Assembly (NCBI GenBank): GCA_016801845.1 | Contig: CM028909.1 | Coordinates: forward strand, 16,407,313 to 16,471,312 | Direction of reading: 5' to 3' | Source: Polydactylus sextarius | Lineage: Eukaryota > Chordata > Actinopteri > Polynemidae | Length of the DNA: 64,000 nt | In this document: piece by piece, positions 1 through 13,356 of the stretch | Layout: every line of letters starts with the position of its first letter | How positions within the stretch are numbered: the stretch's first letter is position 1 | The notes under the pieces: model-generated | The model's database searches: none | What the model saw: only the letters and a program-made list of their open reading frames with translations | What the model was told of the DNA's origin: nothing | Position numbers and translations under genes: made by a program

Positions 1-133
1 ACATGATTTTACCAACAAGTGGAAACAAAGTCAGACGGTTTAAACTGATTTGTTGACAATTAATAACACAGTAACAAGCTTGAATGGTTTGTTTTTTCAT
101 TACTGAGTGAGGATGCACAGGGGGTGTTATTCT
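1..133 (-). other. nfya: nfya 3' UTR, cut by window edge
   Basis: This follows the TGA stop at 134-136 on the minus strand. No AATAAA on the minus strand is seen here, so the poly(A) site should lie outside the window. Confidence 0.55.
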
Positions 134-3100
134 TCACACAGCTTCTTGGCACACCTGTGACGCAGCCAAAGCCATTTCCTCCTTGTATTTAGGGGAATAG
201 AAACGTCCTCCATCTCCTCGCTTACGCTGCATGGCGTGACGGTGGCGAGACTCATGCAGGTATTTCTGATGGAGAGAGTGGATGTAGGAGATCAAAGTCG
301 GTTTGATTATGAATGTCCTGTCTCTTTACAAGAGCACTTCACTTTACTAGGTCATCTTTCACTTCTTAAATTCATGTTTGTGTAGTGTAGGATGATCAAC
401 ATGTCATACCCTCCTCTCTTTGGGAATTTTTCCCTCAGCCTCCAGTTTGGCCCGCGCCTGTCGTCGCTTCAGGATGCGATGGTACTGTTTGGCATTGACA
501 TAAAGAGGCTCTTCCTCGAGCATCTCAGCCCCTGGCAGGGGGATACGTTGCATCGTGGGAACTCCGCCACCTCCAGGCACCATCTGACAGAGGGGAAGAC
601 ACAAATATGCACATGGTGCTTAGAAACCCCCAGCATGGAAAACACATCAATCATCATCATCTTATTGTATATATAATTGTGTGTGTGTGTGAGCGTACAC
701 ACACACACAATCATTTTAAGACTCATATCAGAGGCTCTTGTGTACACAAAAAGTGTTTTCAGTCATTTCGGATAAATAGTCTTTTTCTGCAGGTCGACAC
801 TGGGTGGCCTCATGCCGAGAATAGCACAAGGTCACCAAGTGAACTAAAAGAAATCCCCAAGAGCCAGGCTGGCTGACCCTAATAGGGACGATAAATCAAA
901 GAAGGGTATGGGAAATCTTAAATCAGCCACAGTCTCTACACAACCAATCACTAGCAGAACTCTACTCAGGCAAAGTAAAACCACATGTGGGTGAACAACA
1001 GGGGTGATAAATAAACCTAGAAATATTCACCAAACTTAACTGACATTTCAAGTAATTGTGTTAAGAAAGTTTTATAGATTATTTCGTCAGGTTTTTCATA
1101 CAATTCACCAGTAAAGACATAACCAAGTCACTGATTCATTAATAATTTTATAATTAAAATGATAACAATAAAAGATAATAAATCCTTTACACTAAAGTTC
1201 ACATTGTGTACGAAAGGACCATTTAATGTTTTGTACACAAATTATAAAGTGATAATATTTTATTAAATAGTTAAAATAAAATAAGTTAAATAGACATTTC
1301 AATTTTCTGTGACCTCCACCACACTTGCACACCCTCGTGTGAGTCTACATTAAAAAAAAAATGTAATAAGATGCTGGGTACCTCTGCACAGGGTCTTACC
1401 ATGACCATTCCACCTGCATTGACCATGTTTCCAGAGACGGGCAGGGTGACGGTCACAGTGCCTTGGCCGCTGTTAGTGGTGTTGGTGTTGGCACCCCCTG
1501 CCTGCACAATCTGGGCGCCGGCCAAGCTGGCAGCTGGAATCGTGATCATTCCTGCAAACAGATTACATCATAGTATTTTACTCAGAATGACAAATCAACA
1601 TGCATCTATTTATCACGCCAACAAAGCTTGGTAAACACAAAAAGTAGGAGAAACCGGGGTTTACCTTGTTGCAGGACTGTGCCATCTGCATTGACAGGCT
1701 GGTAGACGATGGTCTGCCCATCAGCAGTCTGTGCCACTTGCTGGCCCTGCACACTGATTTGTTGCCCCTGTGGAGTCATACCAAATGACAGAAGACATTC
1801 AGTAACAGTATTAATAATAATTTGGTTAATTGGACTTGCTACAGGTCAGAATACAACACCTGGTTCTGTCCAGCAGTGATGGCGGTCTGTGGCTGCTGGA
1901 TGATGATCTGCTGGGGTTGGCCCTGCTGACCCTGGAGCTGGAGAGTCTGACCACCCTGCAGCTGTATCTGCCCCGGCTGCACCAGCTGGATCTACAAACA
2001 GACATGGGGATAACAATTATGACATTTTATAACATTTTCACTCAGTCTACTCTAATAAAATGAATGCACACTACTTTCACAAACCAACAGAATAACAGCT
2101 GTGGCATCTAAAATATATCACGTCTCTATTATACAGGATCTTTTGTGTGTGGTGATTTGCTCCACCATCCTTCCCATAATATTTCACAAAGAACACACCG
2201 TCCCCGTATAGATTAATGTGTTAAGTCTTAAATACAGATCCTAATCTAGTTACTGAGCCTTATACCTTACCTGCTGTAGTCCCTGTGCTCCAGATACAGG
2301 GACCTGCATTATGGTTTGTCCCTGACCCCCTGACATGGCCTGCACCATGATGGGTTGCCCTGATGATGTGATGAGCTGCCCACCGCTCACCTGGACCATC
2401 AGAGGCTGCCCCTGGACCTAGAGGGAGACACAGACGGCTGTTATAGTGGCACTGACGGTGTTTGTTACCTCATGTGTGTTACATGACTGCAAGTGGTGTC
2501 AAATCCAGAACATCCAGGACACGACATGACAGATTATACTTTCTGACATACTAACATTAAACCACTGGCTCCATAGTGTATGTCTATGTATGACATACAG
2601 TCAGTTACATTTGTCATGGAGTTCGGTCATTGTTGCAACATACAAACCTCATTATTTTTCTGGAGTACAGTTGCTGATTTGGGAGGTTATGTGAAGTTCA
2701 TTGGTCAAATGCTGCCAGCAAATTCATGAACATTCACATGTAAAACATATAGCACAAGTAGTGATGCATGACCACAATGGACAGATGAGTGTTTGAGGCT
2801 CTGGTTATGCCACGGATAAACGCCAGAGGGAACCTTCAGTCATGTTTTAAACAAGAAAAAATATATAGTAGCTACATGATGAGAAGTGACAACCAGTAAT
2901 TACTATGGATCCATGTAGTTCAATGCTACACTCTTCAGGGAGAAAGCTTTACTTGTAAAACTTTTGTAAAACTTCTTTTACAAGTGAGACACAAACACAG
3001 TTCAAACAAAACAGTGGTCTTTTATCATCTTTTAAGCGATCAGAGCACAAGCAAAAACCTGAAGCTGACACGAACACACTGCGTTGAAGAACATGCAGTT

Positions 3101-3587
3101 CAGGCAGCTGTAAAACATGCTCAGGAGGGAGGGGGGTGAACCAAACAGCACAGAGATGGGTCATGAAAAATAGCCCTGGTCGTAGCATGCAGACTGATGC
3201 AGGCTGTAACACAGTCATGACACTGACACAGGGCGGCGATGACACCACTACCTGGAGTGTCTGCACCTGCTGGCCTGAGGCCGTCACCACTGGCGCCTCT
3301 GTTTGCAGCTGCACAGCCGTCACTGTGCCCTGTGTCTGCAGACAAGGCAGGACAATGTAATCTCAGACGAGTATTTAACAGGAAAAAACAGACTGGATCT
3401 GGAATCCGCTGTAGGACGCTTTGACTTTGGGACCTGTGACCCTACGGGAGAACGTTTAATTGCTTCTCTATCATAAATAAATTAACAAAGGTGGGTTTGA
3501 GCTCACCTGCTGCTGGATCTGTCCATTGGCTGTCTGCACAACTATCTGCTCCCCGGTGGTGGTGGTGGCAGTGGTGTACTGCTCCAT
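134..3587 (-). CDS. nfya: Nuclear transcription factor Y subunit alpha (NF-YA), 8 coding exons
   Basis: Sequence-specific subunit of the trimeric CCAAT-binding factor NF-Y; it joins the NF-YB/NF-YC histone-fold pair in the nucleus and reads CCAAT. Coding exons, read on the minus strand: 3507-3587, 3252-3329, 2271-2417, 1860-1991, 1665-1767, 1400-1551, 410-583, 134-265. All introns have GT-AG ends and the phases close to give 332 residues (human about 347). The start MEQYTT resembles human MEQYTA. Residues 28-230 form the Gln-rich/Ser-Thr activation region. The 410-583 exon carries the NF-YB/C-binding helix (EEPLYVNAKQYHRILKRRQ) and linker. The last exon carries the DNA-binding part with SRHRHAM and GDGGRF. 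The C-terminus after GGRF (YSPKYKEEMALAASQVCQEAV, stop TGA at 134-136) is unlike human, so a further alternative 3' exon left of the window is possible. Identity is certain; the exact 3' end is not. Confidence 0.95.
3252..3329 (-). other. nfya: nfya symmetric cassette-type exon (26 codons)
   Basis: A 78-nt exon in phase 0 at both ends, coding GTVTAVQLQTEAP...QTLQ. It corresponds to the mammalian exon whose skipping gives the short NF-YA isoform. Removing it keeps the frame. Its use as a skipped exon in this species is inference. Confidence 0.6.
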
Positions 3588-3599
3588 ATTTTATTATTG

Positions 3600-4599
3600 A
3601 CACAATCCTCCTCTCTTGAAACAAAAGACAGACACATGCAACATTATCTCAGGTTAGATGTATAACTTTAATCCCCTCCATTAAATTATTGATCACCCCC
3701 CATATGTCTTTATATCTCTGTTTATCTTTCCAACCGTTATGTAACGTTACAAGGTGTCAACCCATTGTTTGTCATCAACTGATGATATTTAATTGAAACA
3801 CACATTTATGGCTTCGCAGATTCAAATCCATTACACAAACCTGAGTCACAATGTCACACGTTTTTTCGGAGATTTAGAGGTGAAATATGAACCTGAGGTC
3901 TCAGCTGCTGGATGTTGTTTTGTTAGCAGGATGTTTTTAGAAAGCTAACGCGGCTAGCGTCAGTTAGCAGGCTACTAAGCGTGGTAAACGCTAGAAAGCA
4001 CACGACAGAGGCGAGCAAACATGTTAACTGCTGAAGCTAATCGATATGTGTCCTGTTGTTTGTTACAGTTTGTGATAATTTTCTTTACTGGTGAAAAGAC
4101 GCTGGTTTTTAAAACCAACCCCTTTGTTTGAGAGTCGATATTTTAGCCGACTAGCTAACGCTAGCCGAGGTTTGCGGACCACCACAGATCATGTTTCCTC
4201 ACAGGAGCCGACACCGAGAACAACAAGTTATTTGCAGCCGAAACAGCCCGGGACGACGCGGCCGAAATCAAACTGCCATTAGAGCTTTCTGTTTTTTTGC
4301 ATTTAGCAGGGTTAGTAATTTGGTTGGTTCATGACAAACCAATCCGTGCTGACAACTACCAATGCCTTCAATCGGGTCTCCCTTACCGTATCTTCGCTGT
4401 CCGGTTTCCCTCTGATTGGCTCCAGTACAGCTCGCTAAAGCCCAATCAACAAAGTGAGCGGACAAAATGGCGCAAATGAAACAACGGCGCCCTGGGAGGA
4501 GGTGCGCAGCTGCGTGACACACGAGCACAGCGACACAGCGGGGTGAGGAGCACGCGCTTCCCGCCAGGGGTCGTTGTTTCATTATATGTTCATCCTTTG

Positions 4600-4600
<1 letters not shown>
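3600..4600 (-). promoter_or_regulatory. nfya: nfya 5' UTR and promoter region with three CCAAT boxes
   Basis: A likely 5' UTR splice acceptor (TTTGTTTCAAG on the minus strand) lies at about 3614-3624, so a non-coding first exon is expected upstream. The 4130-4570 stretch is richer in GC and CpG than its surroundings. It holds CCAAT at 4339-4343, ATTGG at 4415-4419 and CCAAT at 4442-4446, plus an AAAATGGCGC YY1-like motif near 4466. No TATA box is evident. The transcription start cannot be fixed from sequence alone. Confidence 0.5.
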
Positions 4601-5420
<820 letters not shown>

Positions 5421-5440
5421 TGTCCGCTAGAGGGCAGCAC
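5421..5440 (+). promoter_or_regulatory. CTCF-like site upstream of ngrn
   Basis: CCGCTAGAGGGCAGCAC matches the CTCF core (YAG-RGGGC-R-S). It lies about 190 bp before the ngrn start codon. This is motif recognition only; occupancy is unknown. Confidence 0.45.
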
Positions 5441-5627
5441 CGCTACTTCTTCATGTTCTCAGACTCATGTGCGGAAGTAAATACACGAGTTTACCGGGTC
5501 CGCGCCACGAAAGTAGTAATATGTAGTGTTGTTGAGCGTCTCTCTTCTCATCTCCGTCTTCAGTTTGTTTCACAAGAAACAACAAACTGATGACACCAAG
5601 AAGCAGGACACTCTGTCTGTGAGCATC

Positions 5628-7299
5628 ATGTCTCGGCCTCGACAGCTTCTCTCCCTCCTCTCCAGGCTCGGGTCTCTGTCACTGACCTCTGGGAACAGAT
5701 GTAGGTTTGCGAGCAGAGGAGGCAGCGCGGGGTCGTGGGTGAGACAGAGTCCTGTCTACAGAGACAGAGCAGCCCAGAGATACAGCGAGGACATGTACGA
5801 CGAGTTTGATGAAAAGGATGTTGAAGATAAACTCCAGGTCTTGGCCGAGTAAGAGCCACATGAGTCATCACAGTTATTGTTCTTACAATAAAATCTGCAA
5901 TCTGTTTATATTATGCGTTTAATGTTTTACAGTGAAATGAAAAAGAGGCAGAAGACTGTGAAGTATCATATACTGAGGAGGCAGATGAATCCAAAAGGAG
6001 CTCCAGAGAGGAAACTAACCTGGGATGCTATTGAACAGATCAGGTGAGGAGTTGTGTGAAGATGTTCAATCAATTAACCAAACTTTGTGTGTACAGTACT
6101 TTTCATGCAATTCAGTAAAGACCGACCCATTAATTAGATGGATACAAGGATTTTAAAGGAATGAAAAGAAATGAATACAAAGAGAGAGAGAACACAGAAA
6201 ACCTGACACAAATAAAACAATAGTTGACATAATGTAAGATGGAATATAACAGAGATATAATAAGATACATTTAAAAAAGGAAAGAAGGGTGAAATATATG
6301 TAATAAGTATTTAAATCAACGGAATTCAATGAATTCAAATGTCAGGCTGAGCAGGTTTTAAGTTTACATTTAAAGAAGTCAACATTTCCAACCCCTGTCA
6401 GGCCTTCAGACTCACTGACAGCAGCATCTCCAGCTGGGAGACTCGTACCGGAGGGCCTGTGATAAGCAAGTCAGCTAGTTTAAGTGCTTTAAAAACAAAA
6501 GAACTATTCAAACTGATCCACAAAGAGACAGGGACATGATTTAAAGACTGAAACGGGTGTAATATTTCCTCTGCCTCTGGTCCTGGTCAGCACCAGAGAA
6601 ATGGTTGAATTTAATTGATGTTTTTGAGGTGGTGAAAAGCAGATTTGAAAGTCGAACCCATGAGTGTCGTACACACCCACTAAGGATTTAACATTATCAA
6701 TTTTCAGATTCCTGAAGCAGGAGCAACCAGAGGAGTGGACAGTGGAGCGTCTGGCTGAGGGTTTCTCTGTCAGCCATGATGTCATCCTGAGGGTCCTCAG
6801 GAGCAAGTTTGTTCCCGCTCCTGGAAGAAAAACCAAGCAGGATGCTAAAGTCATGGCTGAACTGAGTCAGCAGGTGCTGCCTTCATCTACCAGGACAGGA
6901 CAGGACCGACTGAAGCTGCCAGGGAACCGTACGGCCACCGCGCTCCCATCTGGAAACACTAAGGGGCCTTTAATTCCTGCAGCTGACCAGACTCTGATGA
7001 TTGAAGGACAAAGCTCATTATCTCTGACCAAGAGTCCTGTCCCTGCTACTGTTCTACCCACCCAGCTCACAGCTCGTATCGGTAAAGACAACATGGTTAC
7101 AAGAGCAACTGAGGAAAACATAAATGCTAACATAGATTCAGGAGAAGGGGACACAGAAGAGGGGGATGAAAAGTGGGATGGACGAGTTTGGACAGAAGAA
7201 CAACTTGAGGAGTTTATGGAAACGGAGCAGCCTGCTCCTGTGGTGCAAGTTGGTAACGATTTCTTTGATGCAGATGGAAACTTTTTGTACAGAATCTGA
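5628..7299 (+). CDS. ngrn: Neugrin, mitochondrial, 3 exons
   Basis: Neugrin in mammals is a mitochondrial matrix protein, part of a module with RPUSD4, FASTKD2, TRUB2 and others needed for 16S rRNA and the mitoribosome; it was first described in neurite outgrowth. Exons 5628-5848, 5933-6043 and 6708-7299 join in phase to 307 residues (human 291). The start MSRPRQLLSLLSRLGSLSL is Arg/Leu-rich without acidic residues, as expected for a mitochondrial presequence. The family core runs over exons 2 and 3: KLTWDAIEQIRFL, then EEWTVERLAEGFSVSHDVI and RVLRSKFVPAPGRK, a helix-turn-helix-like segment. The C-terminus FFDADGNFLYRI matches human FFDSNGNFLYRI, which confirms the frame. The middle is poorly conserved, as in other species. 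The ATG at 5628 is chosen because the codons before it are not ATG and it begins the presequence. Confidence 0.95.
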
Positions 7300-7440
7300 G
7301 GATTTTCTCTTGAAATGTCAACTTGATGTGATGGTCAGGTTAAATAACAGTCAGCTCTTTGACTTTTGCAGAGATTTACTGTACAGACAAAATTTAAAAA
7401 AGTAACAAATAAATCTATTAAATTGTATCGTTTACATACT
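7300..7440 (+). terminator. ngrn: ngrn 3' UTR and poly(A) signal
   Basis: AATAAA at 7408-7413, about 110 bp after the stop codon, is the first good signal. The neighbouring sort1 transcript ends only about 430 bp further on, on the other strand. Confidence 0.6.
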
Positions 7441-7869
7441 TATTTATAGAATTGTTTCTCTGTTTTGGTCAATTTATTCCAGCTTTTTTTCTTCAGTTAT
7501 TGGTTCCTAATTATTAGGTTATCACATATTTATATAAATCAAGATATGAAATGAATACAAATAAAAATATGTGTGGTAATGCAGAATAAAAGAAAACAAA
7601 TTACAAATGTAAATATAATAAATTTGGAAACAAAAAAAGCGACTAGACGGCTGCTGTGTCTCACAGCGACATGGAACACTACTGATGATACTTGTGTGTG
7701 AAGAGGCAGAGAAGAAACTGATCTTTTTGTAGACTGTGTGAAAAACATACACTGACTGCTTGTGGCAAAAAAAAAAAAAAAAACACCATACACACTGTAT
7801 AAGATAAAGGGTCTACTTCCCAGGTTCATGTTTCAACGTTGCCATCAGGAAGAAATAAGAATCCGCAGA

Positions 7870-10215
7870 CGTAAGTAGAGGAACATATGAATTTATTGGC
7901 AAAGCCAAAGAAAATTGCCTCAAATATACAGAAGAGAGAAACATAGCAGATACAAAGATGTAACCTTGTATATTTACAGAACCATCACAATGACTTTTTT
8001 AAATTTATACAGCAGTTTTAATCTGTAAGAAAAATGTGTTCCCCTCACTTAATGCGATAAACCTTCATTACTTAAGAACTAAACCTTCTCAGTGTATAGC
8101 AGCTGCATCATAACCCTGAATTCACACGTGTTTTATTTGAGTTGACTCTCTTGTCAAAGTATCACAGCCACAATTTAGTCAAATGAAAGAGAATAATTGG
8201 GTTGTTGTTCGTTTCCTTCATAGAGCTCTGTGGATTTAAATATTATGATTGAAACTTAACATGCACTTTAATCTGAACCCAACAGACACGTCATTCACTT
8301 CTCAATGACTCATCTTAGACAATAAGTGCAGCTAAGGGGTATTACTGACATACTGGATGAAACTGGTTACACATTAGTTGATATAAATAATTATCAGTAA
8401 ATACATGCTGGCCACAATTTGAGATGAGGCCTCACATCATATTCTCACACCAGGCACTTGTATAACCACATCCAGTTTACTGCACTCTGAACCTGCTTGT
8501 CACAAATAAATAAAAACCTGTATGAAAGCACAAAAAAAATATTTAAAACACAGACAAATGATTGTGCAAGAAAAAAAAAAAGTATTCTTAAAGACTCGAC
8601 ATAATAGATAAGACAGATCCAGTTACAATTCATAATGACATTGACAGTACTGTCGAAAAAAGAAAGAAAACAAAACAGCAGTTTACTGTTAAAGACACAG
8701 ATGAGATGCTTTCAATAACCCTGTTATTTTTAAGAATGTGCTCCACCTCAGATGCAAAAACCCAAAAAAAAAAAAAAAAAATCATACGGTGTTTCAGCTT
8801 ATCTACAGTCTACAGTGTTAATTATGCTATACAACATTTACATTATTGAACTTGGTATTCCCCCTCCACACACATTGCTCCAGTGTTTCTATCATCAAAT
8901 TATACTGACATGTTTGGGTTATTTGAATGTGTTGTAAAAATATTTGTAGACATTTACTATCAAACTATAATTATTTCTCTCATCTCTTAACATCTTGAGT
9001 CATTTGCCACGAAAAAGTTCAAAAGTTTGTTAGTACAAAAACTGCTTGAATGATTATAAACACAACTCGTTTATGACTAGTGACTATTAGAGGATTATCA
9101 CATGAATTATCAGGTCACATTAAGGAAAATTGTTTAACTACAAACTCTAACATACAAAGGACCTTGTGCTTTAGGCAGTTAAAACCGCACACTTTTTTTT
9201 TTTTATTATTATTATTTGTTTGTTTTTTCCTTTAACAAATCCTGTCTTTAAACAGACACACTTTACCACCCTATACACTGACATGTAATGTGTTTCACAC
9301 ACAAACATCCCCATTCTTCAAATGGAGCAAATGGAGACTTTAAAAGTTAATGCCAATAGGATTATTTAATGTGCACGGACAATATACTGGACCTAAACAT
9401 CTTATTGCTGTCAAACCTAATGTAAATCAAATGGAAACGTCCACTTGTGTCTTATTACTTTGAGCATGGATCTTAAAGCCATGGAGTACCAAAAGTATAA
9501 AGGCTTATATTTCAAGTATAGACTACAACAAAGGATTTCACAAATCAGTGCCAAGAAAAGAGGCTGAAAACCTAAACGTCATGTATTCCTGTCCACCTGC
9601 AGCACATTCTTTGACAAACAAATACTTTAAAAAATAGGGTTTAAGAGTCAAGTGGTTTGGGAGGGTTATTCACCAGCTTTCAACGACAATCTTTTTACAC
9701 CTTCCAAACTGATACCATATCAAAAAAAACAAACAACAGATTTATACACTAGTGCATGGGAAAAAAGACAGATCTTCAACAGAAGTAAAAAGTATTTCCA
9801 GGAGCACTCCCAGATGATGAGAGAGGCAGGACCCGTAATGCAATGGTGGTGGATTTATACAAATAGCTTTACTTCAAAACCCATTTCTCTGGCTCTGTCA
9901 GCAGTTCAAATTATTGCATCAGTTCTTTGTTTAACTTGGAGATTAAACTCAGCCAAATAGATTCAATAACTGGAGCACAACACTACAAGACCTCCTTACT
10001 TTTCCTCAACGAGTTCCACAACACCTCGGTACATTCATTTATACTTCACAGATGACAGCAGGCAGAGCAAACTCTTCATCTGGTAGCTGAGGCCAAAGTT
10101 CATACTAGAAGGTGAAAGGAAGAAGTAGCTGGAGACAAAAGAGTGACAGGAACAGCGGCCCGGCCACAGGGTGAACAAGAAACCCGTTGCTTAGTTGCAC
10201 AACAGGTTGTGCCTG
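7870..10215 (-). other. sort1: sort1 3' UTR (about 2.3 kb) with poly(A) signal
   Basis: This follows the DLLE stop on the minus strand. A minus-strand AATAAA at 7892-7897 sits near the end of a gene-free, AT-rich stretch with no convincing ORF on either strand. Shorter forms using other signals are possible. A-runs occur near 8570 and 8760 (+ strand). Confidence 0.5.
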
Positions 10216-10230
10216 CTATTCAAGCAGGTC
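10216..10230 (-). other. sort1: sort1 terminal coding micro-exon (DLLE, stop)
   Basis: Read on the minus strand: acceptor TGCTCAG, then GAC CTG CTT GAA TAG. Exon 19 ends in phase 0 at GAC GAG (SDE), so the junction gives SDE-DLLE, exactly the human C-terminus. It is too short to be found by ORF length. Confidence 0.93.
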
Positions 10231-13200
10231 CTGAGCAGAGAGAGAGAAAAAAAAAGAACACTGGAGTCAGACAAGTGAGCAAACAATAAACCATCTTGGT
10301 CACGTTTACACACACACATGTAAGTGACCTAGTTTCAGGTCAGTTCCTGTTTATGTTATAACATTTGAAATAATGCAAAGTCATAGTTTGACACTGAAAA
10401 CTCAGCTAAAATTGAAATATAGAACTTCCTCCAATTTGACTGTTAACTTCACACAGAGTATTCACAGACATTCGGAGAACAATGCTGCTAAATAATGACT
10501 TCCTCCTCCGCCACTCATGTTTCCAGGGTGTTTACATGCACATTTTATTCCTCAATCGGATTGAACACTGGACAGGAGCTGTTTACATGGCACCAATTAA
10601 AGTGCTCCACGTTCCATCTGTGTTCATGTGGCCTAGAACAATTAACCAGATTCCTCACACATCACTTTAAACACGTGTTTGAATAACCTACTAATAACCT
10701 AATAATCTACTAATTCAGAGTCCTCCGTCAGCTGGCGGGTGTTGTAAAGCAATTCACCACCAGAACAGTAGGGGACGATACGTGTCTTTCCGTTACGATT
10801 ATCGACTGTTGACTTCTTCATGGGCACACGGGCACGTCATTACGTACTACCCCAACACTGTTGCACACGTGCAGTAACAAGACATGAACTCCAGCGATCC
10901 GACTGCATGTTTACATGCGTATATATATATTTTTGATCGGATATCAAAAGGTGTTCACCACCTCTCTCAATACAATTCAAAAATCAATCTGATCGAGCCA
11001 AATCTGATCAGATGGCGTGGATACATGAGGTAATTTGAATACGATTCGGCCTAAAATCCAATTAAAGCGGTGCATGTAAACATAACATTCATGCCCTGTT
11101 CAGTGTATTGTCACAATTCTTTGAAAATACATTCAAAAGATCCTTAAATAGTGTTTATTATTAATTGATAGTCTCATCAGGCAGTAGGTCTGTACATTGA
11201 CATGCTTCTTCACTGTAAAGTTGTAAATGTTTAATATGTTGATGAATGAGACTCCCCATCATTCAATGGGTTTGTTTCTTCATTGATATACTGAACCAGC
11301 TGAACCAGCCACATATCTCTATGTGTATTTATATAAAAACAGTTATTCTCACGTGTTCTTGATATTGATTTGTCATTATTGTGAAAACTGTATTTAAGTT
11401 GTAAAAAAAAAAACTAGGTTATTTGTCTTAAGCAGATATGTGGCCCAGTTTTTGAAGGAAAAACTAGAGCCCATGTTTCTATCTTGGCCTGTGCATGAGG
11501 GAGGAGAACGTATCCACTGTACCTCGTCTGAGTCGTCGTGAAACTCTATCTTGCCATTTTGAGCGTGGTTGGTCTCAAGCGGGTCGTCGATCTCGTCGGT
11601 AGCATTGTCCTCGACATGCTGCTGCAGTACAGAGTACCTGTGAACCAAGAACCTGACGGGCAACAACAAAAATACATCAGGTCAGTTAAAATCTGAAAAA
11701 ACACAAACCACATCAAACAGATAAACTTAATCAATCCAGGATTAAAAAAATGAAACGGAAGGATGCACCGACCTGCCGCCACAGACGTATTTCTTGACAA
11801 ACATGGCTCCTGCTGCGACACTCAGCAACATGACGATGATCACCACTGTTATCACGATGGGGACAGACTTGGAGGAGTGATTGTCGACCTGTAAAAACAA
11901 CAGACAAAATGTACTTTTTGAAACTAGAAATGTATGTGTAGGTACTCCTCTGCTAACCAGTGGGATTAGAAGCCATTAGAGCTGAAATTCCTGAGTTATG
12001 GTCAAACACATGTAGATGGACCTTTCACCACCAAAATCTAATCAGTTCATCTTTGAGTCCAAGTAAATTTGACAGGACTCTCTCAAGGTGAAAACCCCAA
12101 AACAGAATGTCTCAGGCTACAGCTGTCACCAGTGACAAGGCAAAGAAAGATGTAACACAATAAAAGATACTGAGGACAAACATACAACATGGCTACATCT
12201 GTAATCATAAGATATTTAAGAAGTCTCAGTCACGAAGTACTGACCAGAAGTTCAGGGCCCACCAGGTCGCTCACACACTTCTTACTAAGGTCAATCTCTT
12301 TACGTTCAGGCATTTGTCCTCCCTCACACTTATCTCCAGGGATTTTCCTGTAGCTGTGGACACAAGAATACACTGGTGAAATTACAGTTTCACAGTCAAG
12401 AGAACATGATAGTTGACTGATTCGTCTGAATTATTGAGTTTTTCAAAGGTAAATTAGCCTAGACCAATTCAAAGTTACTGTAAAGTGTAATAATTTATTC
12501 AACTATTAATGAATCTGTATCAATAACACCATCACTACTGTGTTAGATTATTCAGCTGCAGAGTTTTAATTATTCATTTGCCGTTTAGTCAGTTTGGGCA
12601 CAGTGGAGCAAACACCATTTATAATTTGATCAGTATTCACTCTTCCACAGTGAAAACATGAGACTCACTCTCAGGCTCTTCTGCTTCCTCTAACTGTCGT
12701 TGAATGACACATATTTCCTCATTTTCATCATTTGTTTCCACTGACCGAAACACTAAAAAGATAATCCTCGATGCCACTTCCTGCCACAAAATGTGCCTGT
12801 GGCAACAATCTTCTTCTAGAGAGCACCGTATGTTTTACACTTTAATAAAAGATGTGTCTGTTTTAATAGTGTAAATAAATAACTGGACTAGAATTATTTA
12901 GTACTATTACTGCAAACGTAACTTATTACTGATCAGGTAAGACTCAGGTTATGTAACAGTGATGATCAAAGAGGCTGGCGAGCACATTCACTGCTGCCTC
13001 GTACACGTTGCCACACAAATATTACGTCTTAGGGTTAAACCAGTTAAAGTGACAAGCTGACGACAAGGATGGCGAAGGACCCTTACCCTCTAGTCTGCAG
13101 TTGCTCCTCTTTGCCATGAAGACAAAACTCCAGCACTTTACCCTGCAGGTCAGGCTGCTCCACACACTCTGAGCTCTTCTCTTGACGGTAGTATCCAAAG

Positions 13201-13295
13201 TCACTGCGACACACAACGGTGAAAGAAAGAATCTACATTTAACTTTTGTTACAGTAAATGTCCTGTTGTTAAGCTCAGTATTCACTCACTTTACA

Positions 13296-13356
<61 letters not shown>

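Noticed and set aside
9652..9960. 102-codon plus-strand ORF
   Set aside because: Lies antisense inside the sort1 3' UTR and has no recognisable domain.
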